A stretch of DNA of 64,000 nucleotides from Ehretia macrophylla (taxonomy: Eukaryota; Streptophyta; Magnoliopsida; Boraginales; Ehretiaceae). The stretch covers positions 13,443,001-13,507,000 of the forward strand of contig CM075778.1 in the NCBI GenBank assembly GCA_037974665.1, given 5' to 3'. This document shows positions 48,872 to 60,002 of this stretch, piece by piece. The position numbers and the translations under genes are program-made. Each line of letters begins with the position of its first letter. Position 1 is the first letter of the stretch. The notes beneath the pieces were generated by a model. It saw nothing but the letters and a program-made list of their open reading frames with translations, did no database searches and was not told where the DNA came from.

Positions 48872-50480
48872 TCATCCCCCAACACATAGAGCAATCCATT
48901 TCAGTTTAAGCCAAGAAGGGTTTTTTTGAGTCTCTACCAACATGTTCTTATATTTGTAATGTGAAACAATATGACCATATTTGTCACAAAAAGTGCAAGT
49001 TTTGTGTGGCCCTTTCGATGTAGAAGCTTCATTTGAAGATGATGATACTTTAACAAAATAATTTTTGAGAAATTTATGTTTTGAAAAAGGTTCATAATCA
49101 ATGCCACTTTTATGAAAAGCCATTTTTTAAGATCCTAGCATTTTATCCAAATTCTCTTTTCCTTTTGTAAACTTGACTAGGCTCATGTTCAAATTGTTTA
49201 TTTCCTTTTCCAATGTTTCAACCTTTGCTTCAAGATTTTCTTTTGAATCATAAAGTTTAAGATTCACACCACGCATGCTCTTGTTGTCTTCATGAAATAC
49301 ATTATTTTCTTCTTTCAAATTATCTATCTCCTTTTGAAGGCATTTCACTTGTTTTTGAAGATTTTTATTTTTAGAGAGAACAAGTGCTAAATCATCATGC
49401 AATTTTGAAAAAGCATCTTGTAATTCCTCTAATGTATAATCATCATCACATAAAAAGGATGAACTAGAAGGAGAGGAAGAACATACCTCTTCTTCATTTC
49501 CCAAGTTGAAATCACTTTCATTGTTTTGCCTTCTTTAGGTTTGAGAAATTTTGGGCAATTGACTTTGATATAGCCTGGCCTTTTGCAATTGAAATATTTG
49601 GGATCTTCACTAGCTTTCTCCTTTCATCTTCTTCTTATTTAACTAGTTGAAGATGTCCCTTTTTTCCATTTTTTGAATCTCATAAACTTCTTCAAGTTTC
49701 TTGCAAGCATCGCCATCTCCTCATCATCACATTCTTCTTCATTTGTTTATTCATCACCCTCACTTGATAGAGAAGGTTTGATGTACGAATATCTAGTGAT
49801 TTCTTTACCTTCTAATGTTTTTCATCTCTTAGCTTCTCTTGATTGAGGACGAGTTCTTCAGTCTTGAGATTATAAATCAGTTCATGTACCTTCATCTTTG
49901 AGAGCCCTCTTGATTCAAAGATTGATGTTACCTTTGATTTGTACTCCTTTGGTAGTGTAAGGAGAATCTTTCAGTTGAGTTCTTCATTTGGATAAGTCTT
50001 TCCAAGAGCATTGAGATTGTTCATGATTTTGGCGAACCTTTGATGCATCTCATTGAGTGTCTCACTGGCCTTCTTGCTTAAAAGCTCATATTCATGGATG
50101 TATAATCCAATATTTGTTCTCTGCACTTGATTTGTTCCTTGATAGGATAGTTTAATGAGTTCTCATATCTCATGAGCTGATTCATATCTACTCACTCGGC
50201 TATAATCTGTTTCATTTAGAGCGTCATAGAGGATATTTTAGGCTCTTGTATTCGTTGTCAACATTGTCATGTCGTTGTCGGTGAACTCCTCTTTGGTTTT
50301 GGAAACCTTCACCTTCTTATCTCTATCTTCAATATCTTTTATAAGGATGAAGGGTCATTCTTCCACCAATCCCTATAGAGTGTAATTCACTTGTTGAATG
50401 TATGTCTCCATCTTCTTTTTTTCAATAAACAAATTTTGTACTTATGAAAAATGGTGGTCTATTAATAGAGTAACATTCCA
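48872..50480 (-). pseudogene. Copia-2 gag
   Basis: From right to left the minus strand shows RPPFF near 50455 and a UBN2-type capsid (SYQGTNQVQRTNIGLYIHEY, EMHQRFAKIMNNLNALGKTY, LTLPKEYKSKVTSIFESRGL). A coiled-coil-like Leu/Lys/Glu stretch follows (49127-49504), then the zinc knuckle CTFCDKYGHIVSHYKYK, whose last Cys is Tyr. Many stops and frame changes occur in 49500-50480. The long acidic coiled-coil gag tail is usual for this group of plant Copia elements. Confidence 0.83.
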
Positions 50481-50569
50481 TATAAGGAGATGTATTAAGA
50501 TTTCCCATAAACTTTGCTTTACTAGTCATTAAACTATATGTAAAGTCATAGCTATAAATATCACTTGTA

Positions 50570-51969
50570 TGTAGGTCCAAATAAGCTTAAGAGGGGGAGT
50601 GAATTAGGCCATAATAGCAAATCTACTACTTTTAAAATTCAAGTAAAAAATATATTTTTATTAAATGGAGTCTGATTCAAGCAATATATTAAACACAAAG
50701 TAGACAATACAAAGATATGTAAAGAGAATAGGGAAAGAGAGCTGAAACGCCAGAATTTTAGGTGGTTCGTTAATCTACATCCACCACCTAAGGTCTTTTC
50801 CCCTTAGGATTTCCACTAGATATGCTTCTTCAAAAGTTGATGAGACACAAACCAACTTTACACTTCTTCTCGTGAGTCCACAAGAGAGTTACAAGTCCTT
50901 TTCACTTCTTTGAGTCCACATAGAAGATTTCAACACTCTTTATACAATAAATCTCTCAAAACTATAGTACTAGAGTGTATACAAGCAATAAAGGTTGTAG
51001 TAAATGTGAGTACAAAGATTAAATCCTAAAGAGTTAGATATAACAAGTGTGGAACTTGAATGCTCAATGATTTGCAAGTGAAAGCTCAATAAATGTGTAA
51101 ACAAAGTAATTTGAATGATATAAAAGCTTTAGGGAAATTGCATGTGAGTGGAAGAGATGAATAGTATATATGAGGTATTTGAAAATATTTAGAAACACAT
51201 TTTACTGGCTAGTTAACGACTATATTTTTCAAATGCTAGTTGATAAGCCGGTTGAGTAGCTCGCCCGACATACTTGACCGGCCTGGTCTGAAAATGCCAG
51301 TTGAGTAATGTTGGTTGAGTACCTTGCCCGACTTTACTTGATCGGCCTAGTTTGGAAATGTCGGTTGAGTGGGTGGTCGAGTACCTTGATCGACTTTGCT
51401 CAACTAGCTTGTCTAGTTCTTCAACCAGGACAAGTTGAGCCATTTGAAAACCATTTGGACACTAAAATTTGCACTACCTTTGAAACCTCTTTTTGGCATT
51501 AAAATCAATTTGAAACAAAATTATTAAAACATCTTTGAAAATCAAATTGACATTGAAATCACTTTAAGCAAATGCAAGAAATCATTTTTCAAAAGAGTTT
51601 GAAAGCAATTTGAGTTTTACGAGCATTTCAAAGGCATTCGACATTTTTCATGCCATTACCCGTTATGACGCCATATCTCCATCCTTATGTCTCCCTTTTT
51701 AATCTTCTCTTCTTCAAATTTGCAAGGCAGATCTTCATATGCATTGAACCGTGAAAGCCTCAAGATACTACACCAAGATAGCTCATCCATTTTGATATTG
51801 TAGCTTCAAACACGAGCTCGATATGGCTTCATGGCGTCTTCACCCTTTGGTTACTTTGAGTAATCATGTTCAAATATTTTCAAGCATAATAAAATATTGG
51901 TCAAGTATTAAGAGCGTAAATAGGATTTTAGTTATCATCAAAATATTTGATTATGGCCCAAGGCCAACA
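50570..51969 (-). repeat. Copia-2 5' LTR (probable)
   Basis: This 1.4 kb stretch begins TGTTGGCCTTGGGCC on the minus strand (right edge) and ends CTTATTTGGACCTACA. It has the CCTAATTCACTCCCCCTC phrase often seen near plant Copia LTR ends. The gag start lies about 100 bp inside. The partner LTR is missing and no standard primer site was seen, so edges rest on the TG...CA rule. Confidence 0.6.
51228..51440. repeat. Degenerate ~60-bp tandem repeats in the Copia-2 LTR
   Basis: Three to four imperfect copies of a GC-richer phrase around TTGATCGGCCTAGTTTGGAA and GTTGAGTACCTTGCCCGAC occur in U3. No protein function is claimed. Confidence 0.7.
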
Positions 51970-52019
51970 ACAACAATTCATAATAATAGTTTTTGGGAAA
52001 ATCCTCTTCAATAATAATT

Positions 52020-53277
52020 TTTTTTTTCACTTATGCTTGCTCATGCTACAACAGAATAAATCAACAGAAAATCATAATGGAAGCCAGTACATGAATAAAT
52101 AAAGAATAAAGTAACAAAAAAAATTTAATTACAACAATTTTCAAAATAAATCAACTGAAAAAAGTATGCAAAATAGTACACCCAACAAAGTAACAAAAAA
52201 TTCAATAAGAAAAAATAGATAAATACCTCATAGCCAGATGATCCACGTGTGCATGTGTGTGAGTTGCGTGTGTGTGTGTGTGTGTGAAGTGTGGGTCGCG
52301 GTGTATGAGAGTCGTGTGTGTGAGGGTGAGGCACTTCGGTGTATGGTTGTGTAAGTCACAGTGTGTGTGGGTAGAGTGTGTGAGTCACAGGGTCTGTGTG
52401 TTTTTGTCTAAGTCTGTGTGTGTATGTGTGCATTGTAGAAGAAGACAAGGTGTAAAAGAAGTGTAAAAGAAGTTAGTAAGGCACAACTCACCAAATTCTA
52501 CTCATCTGGCCTCAAGAAGTCAATAACGTCCTCCCGTCTTACGGAGGGACTAGTTTGGGTAATTTTCAAATCTCAGGGACTGGTTTGGGACTTCATTCAA
52601 ATCTCAAGGACCAAAATGACTTTTTTCTAAAAAGTTAGTGTAGAATAGGACAAGTGGCATTTGTGTGCCGACTATGAAGAATGGAGTAGAGGTACAAAAA
52701 TGATATATAGGATAGAATAAATTATTTATAACATTGTTAGATGTAAATCCAGGACGAAGAGCACCAAAGAGATTTGTAAAATTGCCAATCAACTCCGCCC
52801 TGTAATTCTTTATAACTTCCTTCCATGTATCCATCAATCCCATCTTTGCAAGAAGACATTACAGAACCAACAGTAAAGCTACATACATATAGTGCACATC
52901 AAGAAATTTAGATACAGATAGATGCTTCTGAAAAACCATTCAGTCAAGAGACACACGAACAGATAGAAATGTCTATTGATGCACATGGTACAACTGCAAC
53001 CTGTTACTTCATGTTAAGCTTATCAGAGAACACCATGTCAGGAATGTCGTCCAACTATTCTACAAGGAGCTCCATCTTCATTCCCAGTGAAAAAAAAAAA
53101 AAAAAAGATAAACAATCAAAACCATTTTCGGTTATTTGAACCGAGTGCTTACACTAGTTAGTGTTTAGCCACTTGAATCACAGTTTTCCTAGAGAGCTAG
53201 TATTTACATTCTTCACATTATATTAACAGCATCTAATTTATGCTACCTACCTAATCTCTACAGCTAATAATTCCTCC
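52020..53277. other. Intergenic region downstream of the F-box/kelch gene
   Basis: It contains a degenerate (GT)n tract (about 52245-52440) broken by GTGAGTCACA-like phrases, and two to three copies of a phrase related to AGGGACTGGTTTGGGA (52545-52620). An A run lies at 53090-53106. The 79-codon open stretch at 52604-52843 has no recognised similarity. The kelch gene's 3' end and transcription end are presumably at 52900-53277, but no signal was pinned down. Confidence 0.6.
52245..52440. repeat. Degenerate GT microsatellite
   Basis: GT dinucleotide runs of up to nine repeats (near 52268-52286) are interspersed with GTGAGTCACA-type units over about 200 bp. Confidence 0.85.
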
Positions 53278-56200
53278 CTAGCACTGAAGCTGGAGCTCCA
53301 CCAAGAATAGCCCTCCATCAAATCTCAGGCCTGATGCTTCAGCTGGCTCAAGTAAACCATCCACCATTCCACCAAAGACGTACAGATAACGCCCTGAATG
53401 ATCCACGCAGGCTCGATGGAACGATCTGCAGCTAGGTTTATCGCCCTTGGTCTTAAGCCTTCTCCACATCCTTGTGCATAATTCCTTTTGCTTCAGAGTA
53501 ATAGGTTGCATTGTTGCTGATGCTATTGAACTGATATCCAACACCCAGAAATCATCTTTCCTGTGCCTATATGAATCTTCCCCTCCGTAAATAAGTAATC
53601 GACTGCCTAAGATGAGGGTGGCCGAATGACCAACTCGCGCTAGGGAAAACCCATGGGGAATATTTCGTACTTCAAAATGTAATTGTTCCCATCTCCAATG
53701 ACCTTCACCTGCATCCAAAACCCAGACATCATTAAGTACCTGATATCCCAAACCTCTTCCTCCAAATAAAATTGTTTGGGTTCCCCCTATATGAGTTAGT
53801 GTGTGCCCTGAACGAGATTGAGGAGATGGGCAAGTCACAATCTCTTGCCAAGAACCGAAACTCATATTCTCTGAGAACTCTAAAATCCATGCATCACCTA
53901 ATCTGCCAGACAACCCAATCCCTCCATGAATTAGCATCCTTTTGTTATCAATGAAACATGCTGCATGAGCCCCACGCGGTGGAGGGGCAACGGAACCCAC
54001 ATCAAGTAGTCTCCATGACAATGTAACACCTAATCTTTCATGGGTTTCTATTTGTGCAATCCATGTATCATTTTGGCGGATTCCATGGTCATTGATCCCT
54101 CCAAACAGGACAAGAGAATCGCCAATTACAACACACGAATGCCCAAATCGCCCACTAGGAATGCCTGCATTGATCTTTTGCCACTTGAGCAGCCTCCTGA
54201 AGTCGTTTCCTATATATGCTACCCATGTGTCATCAAGATGCCGTCCTGAAGGAAATGAACAGAAAGCGGAGAAACTGTCTTTTAACGGTCATCACAAAGA
54301 ATTTTAGAACTTCATAAGTCTGATTGCACATAGCCAATAACTATTAAGATTCACAAAGCAGAAACTGATTCTCAAAGTATAGGCAGCCAATAACTATTAA
54401 TAAAGCTTTTATAGCATAATGATGCCAGCTGAAATTCTAGAGATAAATTCCGCAGGCCAATTTTTTTGCTTACATAGCAGTAAGTCAAGAGAAGAAAGAA
54501 GCAGGAATAAGCAGGATGGGGACAGTACATTTCTAATCTACTTACTCATTTGGCTTATAAGCAATAAGGATAAACATACCAGGGAAGCGATATTCCTAAA
54601 TGAAAAAGAATTCGTTCTCCCAATTTTCATACCTAAAAGGATGCAAGACCTTTGTCAAGATAATAAATGATATGGAACCAGACTACTAAGCGGAGAAAAT
54701 GTAAAAGCCATAAGACAATAATTAGCTAAAACAGTTCAAGAAGGTGAAAACAATTTAGAAACAAATTATCAGATGGCAAAAATATGAAAAGGGAACATAA
54801 AAAAAAAAGTGCATGTTTTTCTTTCAAATTAGATCACAGGAACTCATTATAGGGAAAGAAACAGAATTGAGGAAACTTGTCCCAAATCGAACAGTCAATG
54901 GCAGACAGGCCACATACAGAAGTAGATATCAATTATTATTATTATTATTATTATTATTTATCTATTTATTTTGGTTGTTTTGTGTGTGTGTGTTGGGGGT
55001 TTGTGGGGGGGAGGGGAGGAGAGGGTTTGGTGTTGGTTTGTTGATAGTACAGGCTCAATTAAGATTATCTTAAAGGAGGAGAGACAACTGATACACGTAC
55101 CTTTTCTTATCTTAATTTACATGTAGCTGGAAGAGTTTTACTGATTAACAATCCAGTAGAATATTATTGAGTTGAAGCTGTGAAATGGTGTGCACTCTTC
55201 AAGTTAGGGCATCTTTCTCTAACTGAATCAAAAGATGTAAGTTCCAGTTCTGATGTTGTCCTTATAAGAATTCATGCACTTGGGAAAAATTCTGTAGATG
55301 GTAATGCCATTTATCTTTTTCAACTATTCCATCAAGAGCTGAAAATAGAAATATGTTTGTATATGACCTTTGAAGTAAATCTTAGAAACAGATAAGAAAA
55401 TGCAATGGTCTTTCAATAATTTAGTCAGGAAGATAGGCTGTTCACAAACAAAGTTTGGATTACAAAAAAGACAGGATTGAGAAATACCACCACCAAGAAA
55501 CAGTTGGCAACAGCCCTGTGGGATTAGTTGGACAAAGCTCGGATACCAACGATTTCAAAAAACGAAAAAAACAAAAAAGAAACCGTTGGCAACAATCACA
55601 AGGACTCTAACTCAACTTTTTTTTTATTTAAGCAGCCAGCCAGTTCTAGAATATTGCCTGCTAGTCTTTCACATTGCTGTTTGAAGACACCTTTATTTAA
55701 TAAGGCACGGGTAATGCAGTTAATTCATAAACTTTATTAATCATCACTTTTCCAACCAATATATGTTAAAACTTTAACTAACAATATCACAAAAAATGAT
55801 TCTGCATCACAAGAAAGGTAACCTAGTCCGAGTACATGATAAGAAGAAGAGATTGCCTTAGCATATCACTATGAGTTGAGTGATTACAGTTACTCTGAAA
55901 AAGAGGAAATGCATAATCTTGACTAAGACGCAAGTATATAACATCAAAAAGACAATAAATCATTTTTCCTTTTACAGCAAACAGAAGCACAGCTCCAGAC
56001 ACCAGCTGAACTTATGTGGCAGGAGAGCTAAACACATCAGCTATATGGTACCATATGTAGAACTACTACCTTGAGATAAAATATGCATGTCAGAGAACTT
56101 ATTGGTAAAAAATACATAAAAATTAAAGCAACAAGCTTTATCCTTAAAGCAACTTATTGGTAAAAAGGACATACAAGATTGGGTATGTCAAAAAACTGAC

Positions 56201-56747
56201 CTCCATCACAACCCCCACCAAACAGAACTAGGCAGCCAGACACAAAATTGAGTGAGTGAGAAGCTCTGGGGGTAGGCAGCACCTCATCAACATCAGGGTC
56301 ACTCGAGATTCTGTGACAATAAACAGTGTCCATCTGATACACCTGCTGGTAGAGCCTCTTCCAACTGAGATGCTGCTGCTGCTGCTGCTGTTGTTGAGAA
56401 GATTTGAAGGCATCAATTGATGAGTGACCCCAATCCCTCCTGCAGATAGCCTCCCACAGAGTCTCAGAATATGTCAAACGCTGAAGCTTTTTGCAAGTCA
56501 TGGCAAAACACAAGATGGATTGTACAGGCAAAAGAAGCAAGACTGAGAAAAGATGGTCTTGGGCTATTCTAGCTATTGGTGATGATGATGATCCATTACT
56601 GTTACTGCTCTCAGCCATGAGGGCTATATGCCACTGGTTCTGATTGCCAAGATTATTGAGACTGGCTTTGTTTCTTGCCTTCTTGGCGTTGGGGAAGAGC
56701 TCTGTTTTCTGTTCTTCATTTTCACCTTTATGATGATCATCTTCCAT
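53278..56747 (-). CDS. F-box/kelch-repeat protein, two exons
   Basis: A predicted 504-residue protein is encoded by exon 1 (56747-56201, ATG start) and exon 2 (54245-53278, stop TAG). The GT (after GATGGAG) and AG (TTCCTTCAG) splice sites give a phase-1 intron, and the joined frame is open throughout. An F-box spans about residues 60-106 (IARIAQDHLFSVLLLLPVQS, then CKKLQRLTYSETLWEAIC). An 8-Gln tract (118-125) and six kelch blades follow, the first spanning the intron (LVLFGGG, then HLDDTWVAYI) and the others with LFGG, IHGG, LFGG, IYGG and VFGG. F-box/kelch proteins act as substrate receptors of SCF ubiquitin ligases: the F-box binds Skp1/ASK and the propeller binds the target. The target is not known from sequence. 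It resembles Arabidopsis At1g51550, as I recall that family. The N-terminal ~55 residues are polar and probably disordered. No lesion is seen. Confidence 0.92.
54246..56200 (-). other. Intron of the F-box/kelch gene
   Basis: A 1955-bp phase-1 intron with GT...AG ends. It carries an (ATT)n microsatellite at 54931-54960 and a GT/G-rich stretch at 54978-55030. No transposon or extra exon is recognised in it. Confidence 0.85.
56371..56396 (-). repeat. CAG/CAA repeat in F-box/kelch exon 1
   Basis: Six CAG and two CAA codons on the minus strand encode eight Gln between the F-box and the first kelch blade. Length variation here would leave the frame intact. Confidence 0.9.
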
Positions 56748-58057
56748 CTTTTTTTACTACTTGTTTTGTTTGTTTTGTGACAGCAAGTTGAGAGTTGTCT
56801 GTTTCTCTTGTTCCTTTTATCATCTTCTGCTTCAACACACTAGAAGATAATGTTAATACATTTCTAATTGCCTTTTCTTTACTTCTATTAACCCCATATC
56901 CTTCCGTTGACCAAAAAAAAAAAAAAACCATATCCTTCTTGGAAATGACAAAGGAGAAATGATTAACAAATAGTCAAGGTATTTTAGGCTTGCCCTTTTG
57001 ACTATTGAGTGTGTATATCTCTTTTCATTTTGTCACATTTAACACTTGTAATGTTGAATTTAATTAATATGATGGCTTAAATCTTTCTAAGATCCATGAC
57101 CAGAGACATATCTACGTAGTATAGCTATTATAATATGCACGCATGGATATTCATGTTGACAAAAAACATGATTTAAGATTGATTTATAAATTAATATTAT
57201 ATCACGAATTAAATAATAGTTTAGTTTAATAATTGAGTCTTGTGAGTTTTTTCATCATTATAGTTATTTTCAAGACTAGGATATTATTATTATTTGTGGG
57301 TATGAGATTTTACGTTGCGGAACATGATATTAACAAATTCTATTGATGCATCCAAAATCTTTGAGGCAATTTTCAATTAAAGAAGAAAAAAAAAATCTGA
57401 ATAAATCCTTGGAACAAGCTAAGTTGTGCAATAAATGATTTTGGGTCAACTGCTCCCCATTATGAAGGATATCTATAAGATTGTGGCGAAAAATTAGATG
57501 GTGAGGTTCTATTACATAAGAAGAACGATTAATTAACTTTGTGACAGGTTAGCTAAATATAAATTTAAATGAGATTTGTCTTTGAATTGAGTGTCGTGTA
57601 TTATCTATAGCTGATATATTTGCTCTCTTGGGATTTTTATTTCTTACAGATTGGATAAACTTTTTACTCTTTCTATTGGATAGCAATTTTAATTCTACCA
57701 AAAAAAAAAAAAAATGCTCCTCATGTGGTAGAAAACTGGAAGTATTTGATCAAATACAACCATTTTCATTTTATTGGCTCTTTATAATAGCAGGAAGTTT
57801 TCAGTGTTTAAAAATCCAAAATATGAAAATCTGGAAACAGAGAATTTGCACTGGCTCCAATGGAGATATGTGTCCAGTCAGCTTTGTCCAATTAGGATTT
57901 GCTGTTCTTGTCATATTCCATTTGGCTCGTGACTCTGTACAAAATCTTTACGGGAGCACTCACTGTAATTTGTCTGAATCCAAATAATCACCCTTTTGAC
58001 TTATTCTAACATCAAAACTGCTGTTACCTACCTCTCATTGGCTTTATACAAGCTTTA
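56748..58057. other. Intergenic region upstream of the F-box/kelch gene
   Basis: This holds the 5' untranslated region and presumed promoter of the kelch gene (about 56748-57100, minus strand), with A/T-rich sequence and an A run at 56909-56922. No TATA box could be assigned with confidence. An open stretch of 119 codons on the plus strand (57628-57987) has an A-run-encoded Lys tract and no known similarity, and is not called as a gene. Confidence 0.5.
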
Positions 58058-58977
58058 GGGTCTTTTTGGATTGAGGGGAAAACTTTAATAAAAGAGAGGA
58101 AATGAGAGTATCATAAACGAGAGAAAAAAAGAGGATTAAATTACGTTTGAATTGAATAATTTGAGAGAAATAGAGTATTATAAAAGATTGTAGGTGTTTT
58201 TTTTTGTATTAAGAAAAAATAAAAAAAAAAGATAAATTTTATGTATAAAATGACTTTTATACCTTTTTTTATTTTTATCTATCCTATATCTTGTTTATTT
58301 TTTTTGATTATCCTAGTCTTCTTCCATTGTCATCATCTTCTTCATTCCTTACTGCAACTCACGTTCTCGACAAAAAAAAAAAAAAAGGAAAAAAAACTGC
58401 AGCTCACGTTAACCTGTCCAAAAAAAAAATTACAAAAGAAAAGTTTTCGTCAAGTTCTGAATTTGGTCCCAATTTTGCAGCACAACGTATAGAATCACGC
58501 AATCAAGTCATAAAATTCTTTAGTCAAGAACTTAGCATAAAAAAAACAGGACAGTCAATAACATAGCAAAAAAAAGTAGAAAAAAAAAAAGAAACTTCTG
58601 TTTGTTCATATTAAAAATAGTATAATGAGATTCCTGCACATAGATGAATCATCTTTGTTCATATTAAGATGTTGGATGAAGCTTGTGGAAGACATGAGCG
58701 GCTGTGAGAAAAGTAGAGAAAAGATAGGTTTCTTATTATTATATAGTTGGTTTTGAAGGATAAAATTGTTTTTACAAGAAATAGTATTTTTCTCTTCTCT
58801 ACGGTATTTTAGGATTATGAAGGGGTTAAGTTCATCCACTTTCTACCCCACCACCTATTTACTCTGAAACCAACCAGCAGAAAGGACAAAAGCCCTCCCT
58901 CTACCACCATTCCCTCCCCCCCCCCCCCCACCCCCACCCCCACCCCCACCACCATTTCCCCCAATCCAAACACACTG
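58058..58977. mobile_element. Harbinger-like non-autonomous DNA element (MITE)
   Basis: The ends form an imperfect inverted repeat: GGGTCTTTTTGGATTGAGGG at 58058 and, reversed, CAGTGTGTTTGGATTGGGGG at 58977. Both are flanked by TTA (58055-58057 and 58978-58980), the 3-bp target of PIF/Harbinger elements. The interior is A-rich with no transposase. The family assignment rests on the TTA target and the GTTTGGATT-like end. Confidence 0.6.
58913..58952. repeat. C-rich microsatellite
   Basis: A run of C followed by repeated CCCCCA units, inside the right end of the MITE. Such runs are prone to length change and sequencing error. Confidence 0.9.
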
Positions 58978-58980
58978 TTA

Positions 58981-60002
58981 GAGTAGATCATTCCAGCAGA
59001 GCAAGGACATAGGCCTACTTAATATAATTTTCTGGTTGCAGTGTCAATGTTCGATGTTAGTAATATCGTCAAATTCATATAATTAGTTTTATAATTAATG
59101 AATGAAACTCAATTTAATTTAGTTTGATGTGATTTAACTTGAATGCGTGACAGTCCAACAACCACTGATGTGTTTCCTCAAACTCGCACAAATATGGTTT
59201 CTCACTTTCTCTTTTTCCCCTTAAAACCATGTTCTCTGAACCCATCTCCGCAAGAGAACATAGTTTTAGTTGAATGATCTAAACGCGGCACACCACCAAC
59301 ACACACTATGATGCCTGGATGCTCCTCTTCAGTTGTTGATAGGGGAAACTCATCTGATCTATATCTGCTTTCAGCATTTGAAAATGACAATTGGGAAGAG
59401 CTTTGCTAAGATATGTATGTGAGTATTGTGACCAACATCTTCAACACAACAATCTAACAACCCAAAACCACCACCACCACCACCACCACCCCCCCACCCC
59501 CCCGGGGCGCCCCACCAAACTTAATAATGATTCATGAACACTGGAGCTTATACATGGACGTGAATTTCAGTCAAAATTGAATTATAATCGACGCTAATGA
59601 GCATTAGATAAATTGCTAAGCCAATCAGAGTTTTAATTATTTCGTCAAACAAGGTACCAAATATTCTTGCCAAGCCATGTTACATGATTCCCAGTAAACA
59701 CTCACCTATATACAAGTTCACACCACTACTATGCTTTCAAATGCAAGTATCAACTGTCTTCAACCAACAATATTAACGTAGCTGATTGAGTTCATCTCCC
59801 ATTTTGTGGCAAATTTTGAAAACCAACTAGGAGATCATGGGAATGGAATGGAGGCCATTATTCCTAATAATTGACATATAAGTGCTTATACCTCATACCA
59901 TTACAAAGTCCATCAGTGGCCTCTTCCTCTGCATAATGTTACACTCGTATGTTGCCTCACCTAGTAGGCGTTGCTTTCTCCAGAAAATGAGAAAAGCAGA
60001 TT
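58981..60002. other. Intergenic region downstream of the PNPOx-like gene
   Basis: It contains a (CCA)n/C-rich stretch ending in CCCCGGGGCGCCCC (59470-59513). A 62-codon open stretch at 59202-59390 on the minus strand was not recognised. No RNA gene or transposon was recognised. Confidence 0.5.

Larger units (their letters stand above)
46714..51969 (-). mobile_element. Ty1/Copia retrotransposon (Copia-2), 3' truncated
   Basis: The minus strand carries a 5' LTR (50570-51969), gag with a UBN2-type capsid, zinc knuckle, GAG-pre-integrase, integrase and the first part of RT. RT is cut at about 46714, where the LINE tail begins. The RNase H end and 3' LTR are missing. Its gag and RT are clearly different from Copia-1, so it belongs to another Copia lineage. 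Confidence 0.85.

Noticed and set aside
51213..51443. Open frame with repeated residues in the Copia-2 LTR
   Set aside because: The residue repeats mirror the DNA tandem units of the LTR. It lacks any known protein match.
52604..52843. 79-codon minus-strand open frame
   Set aside because: No similarity recognised. It overlaps short repeated phrases near a GT microsatellite.
56737..56931. Upstream open frame overlapping the F-box/kelch start
   Set aside because: It begins at a poly(T) run and nothing shows it is inside the transcript. A real uORF would need 5'-end data.
57628..57987. 119-codon plus-strand open frame between the two genes
   Set aside because: Contains a run of Lys from a poly(A) tract, shows no conserved domain, and is in AT-rich intergenic DNA.
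59202..59390. 62-codon minus-strand open frame
   Set aside because: Composition is protein-like but there is no known motif or splice context. It is downstream of the PNPOx-like stop and not needed to complete that gene.
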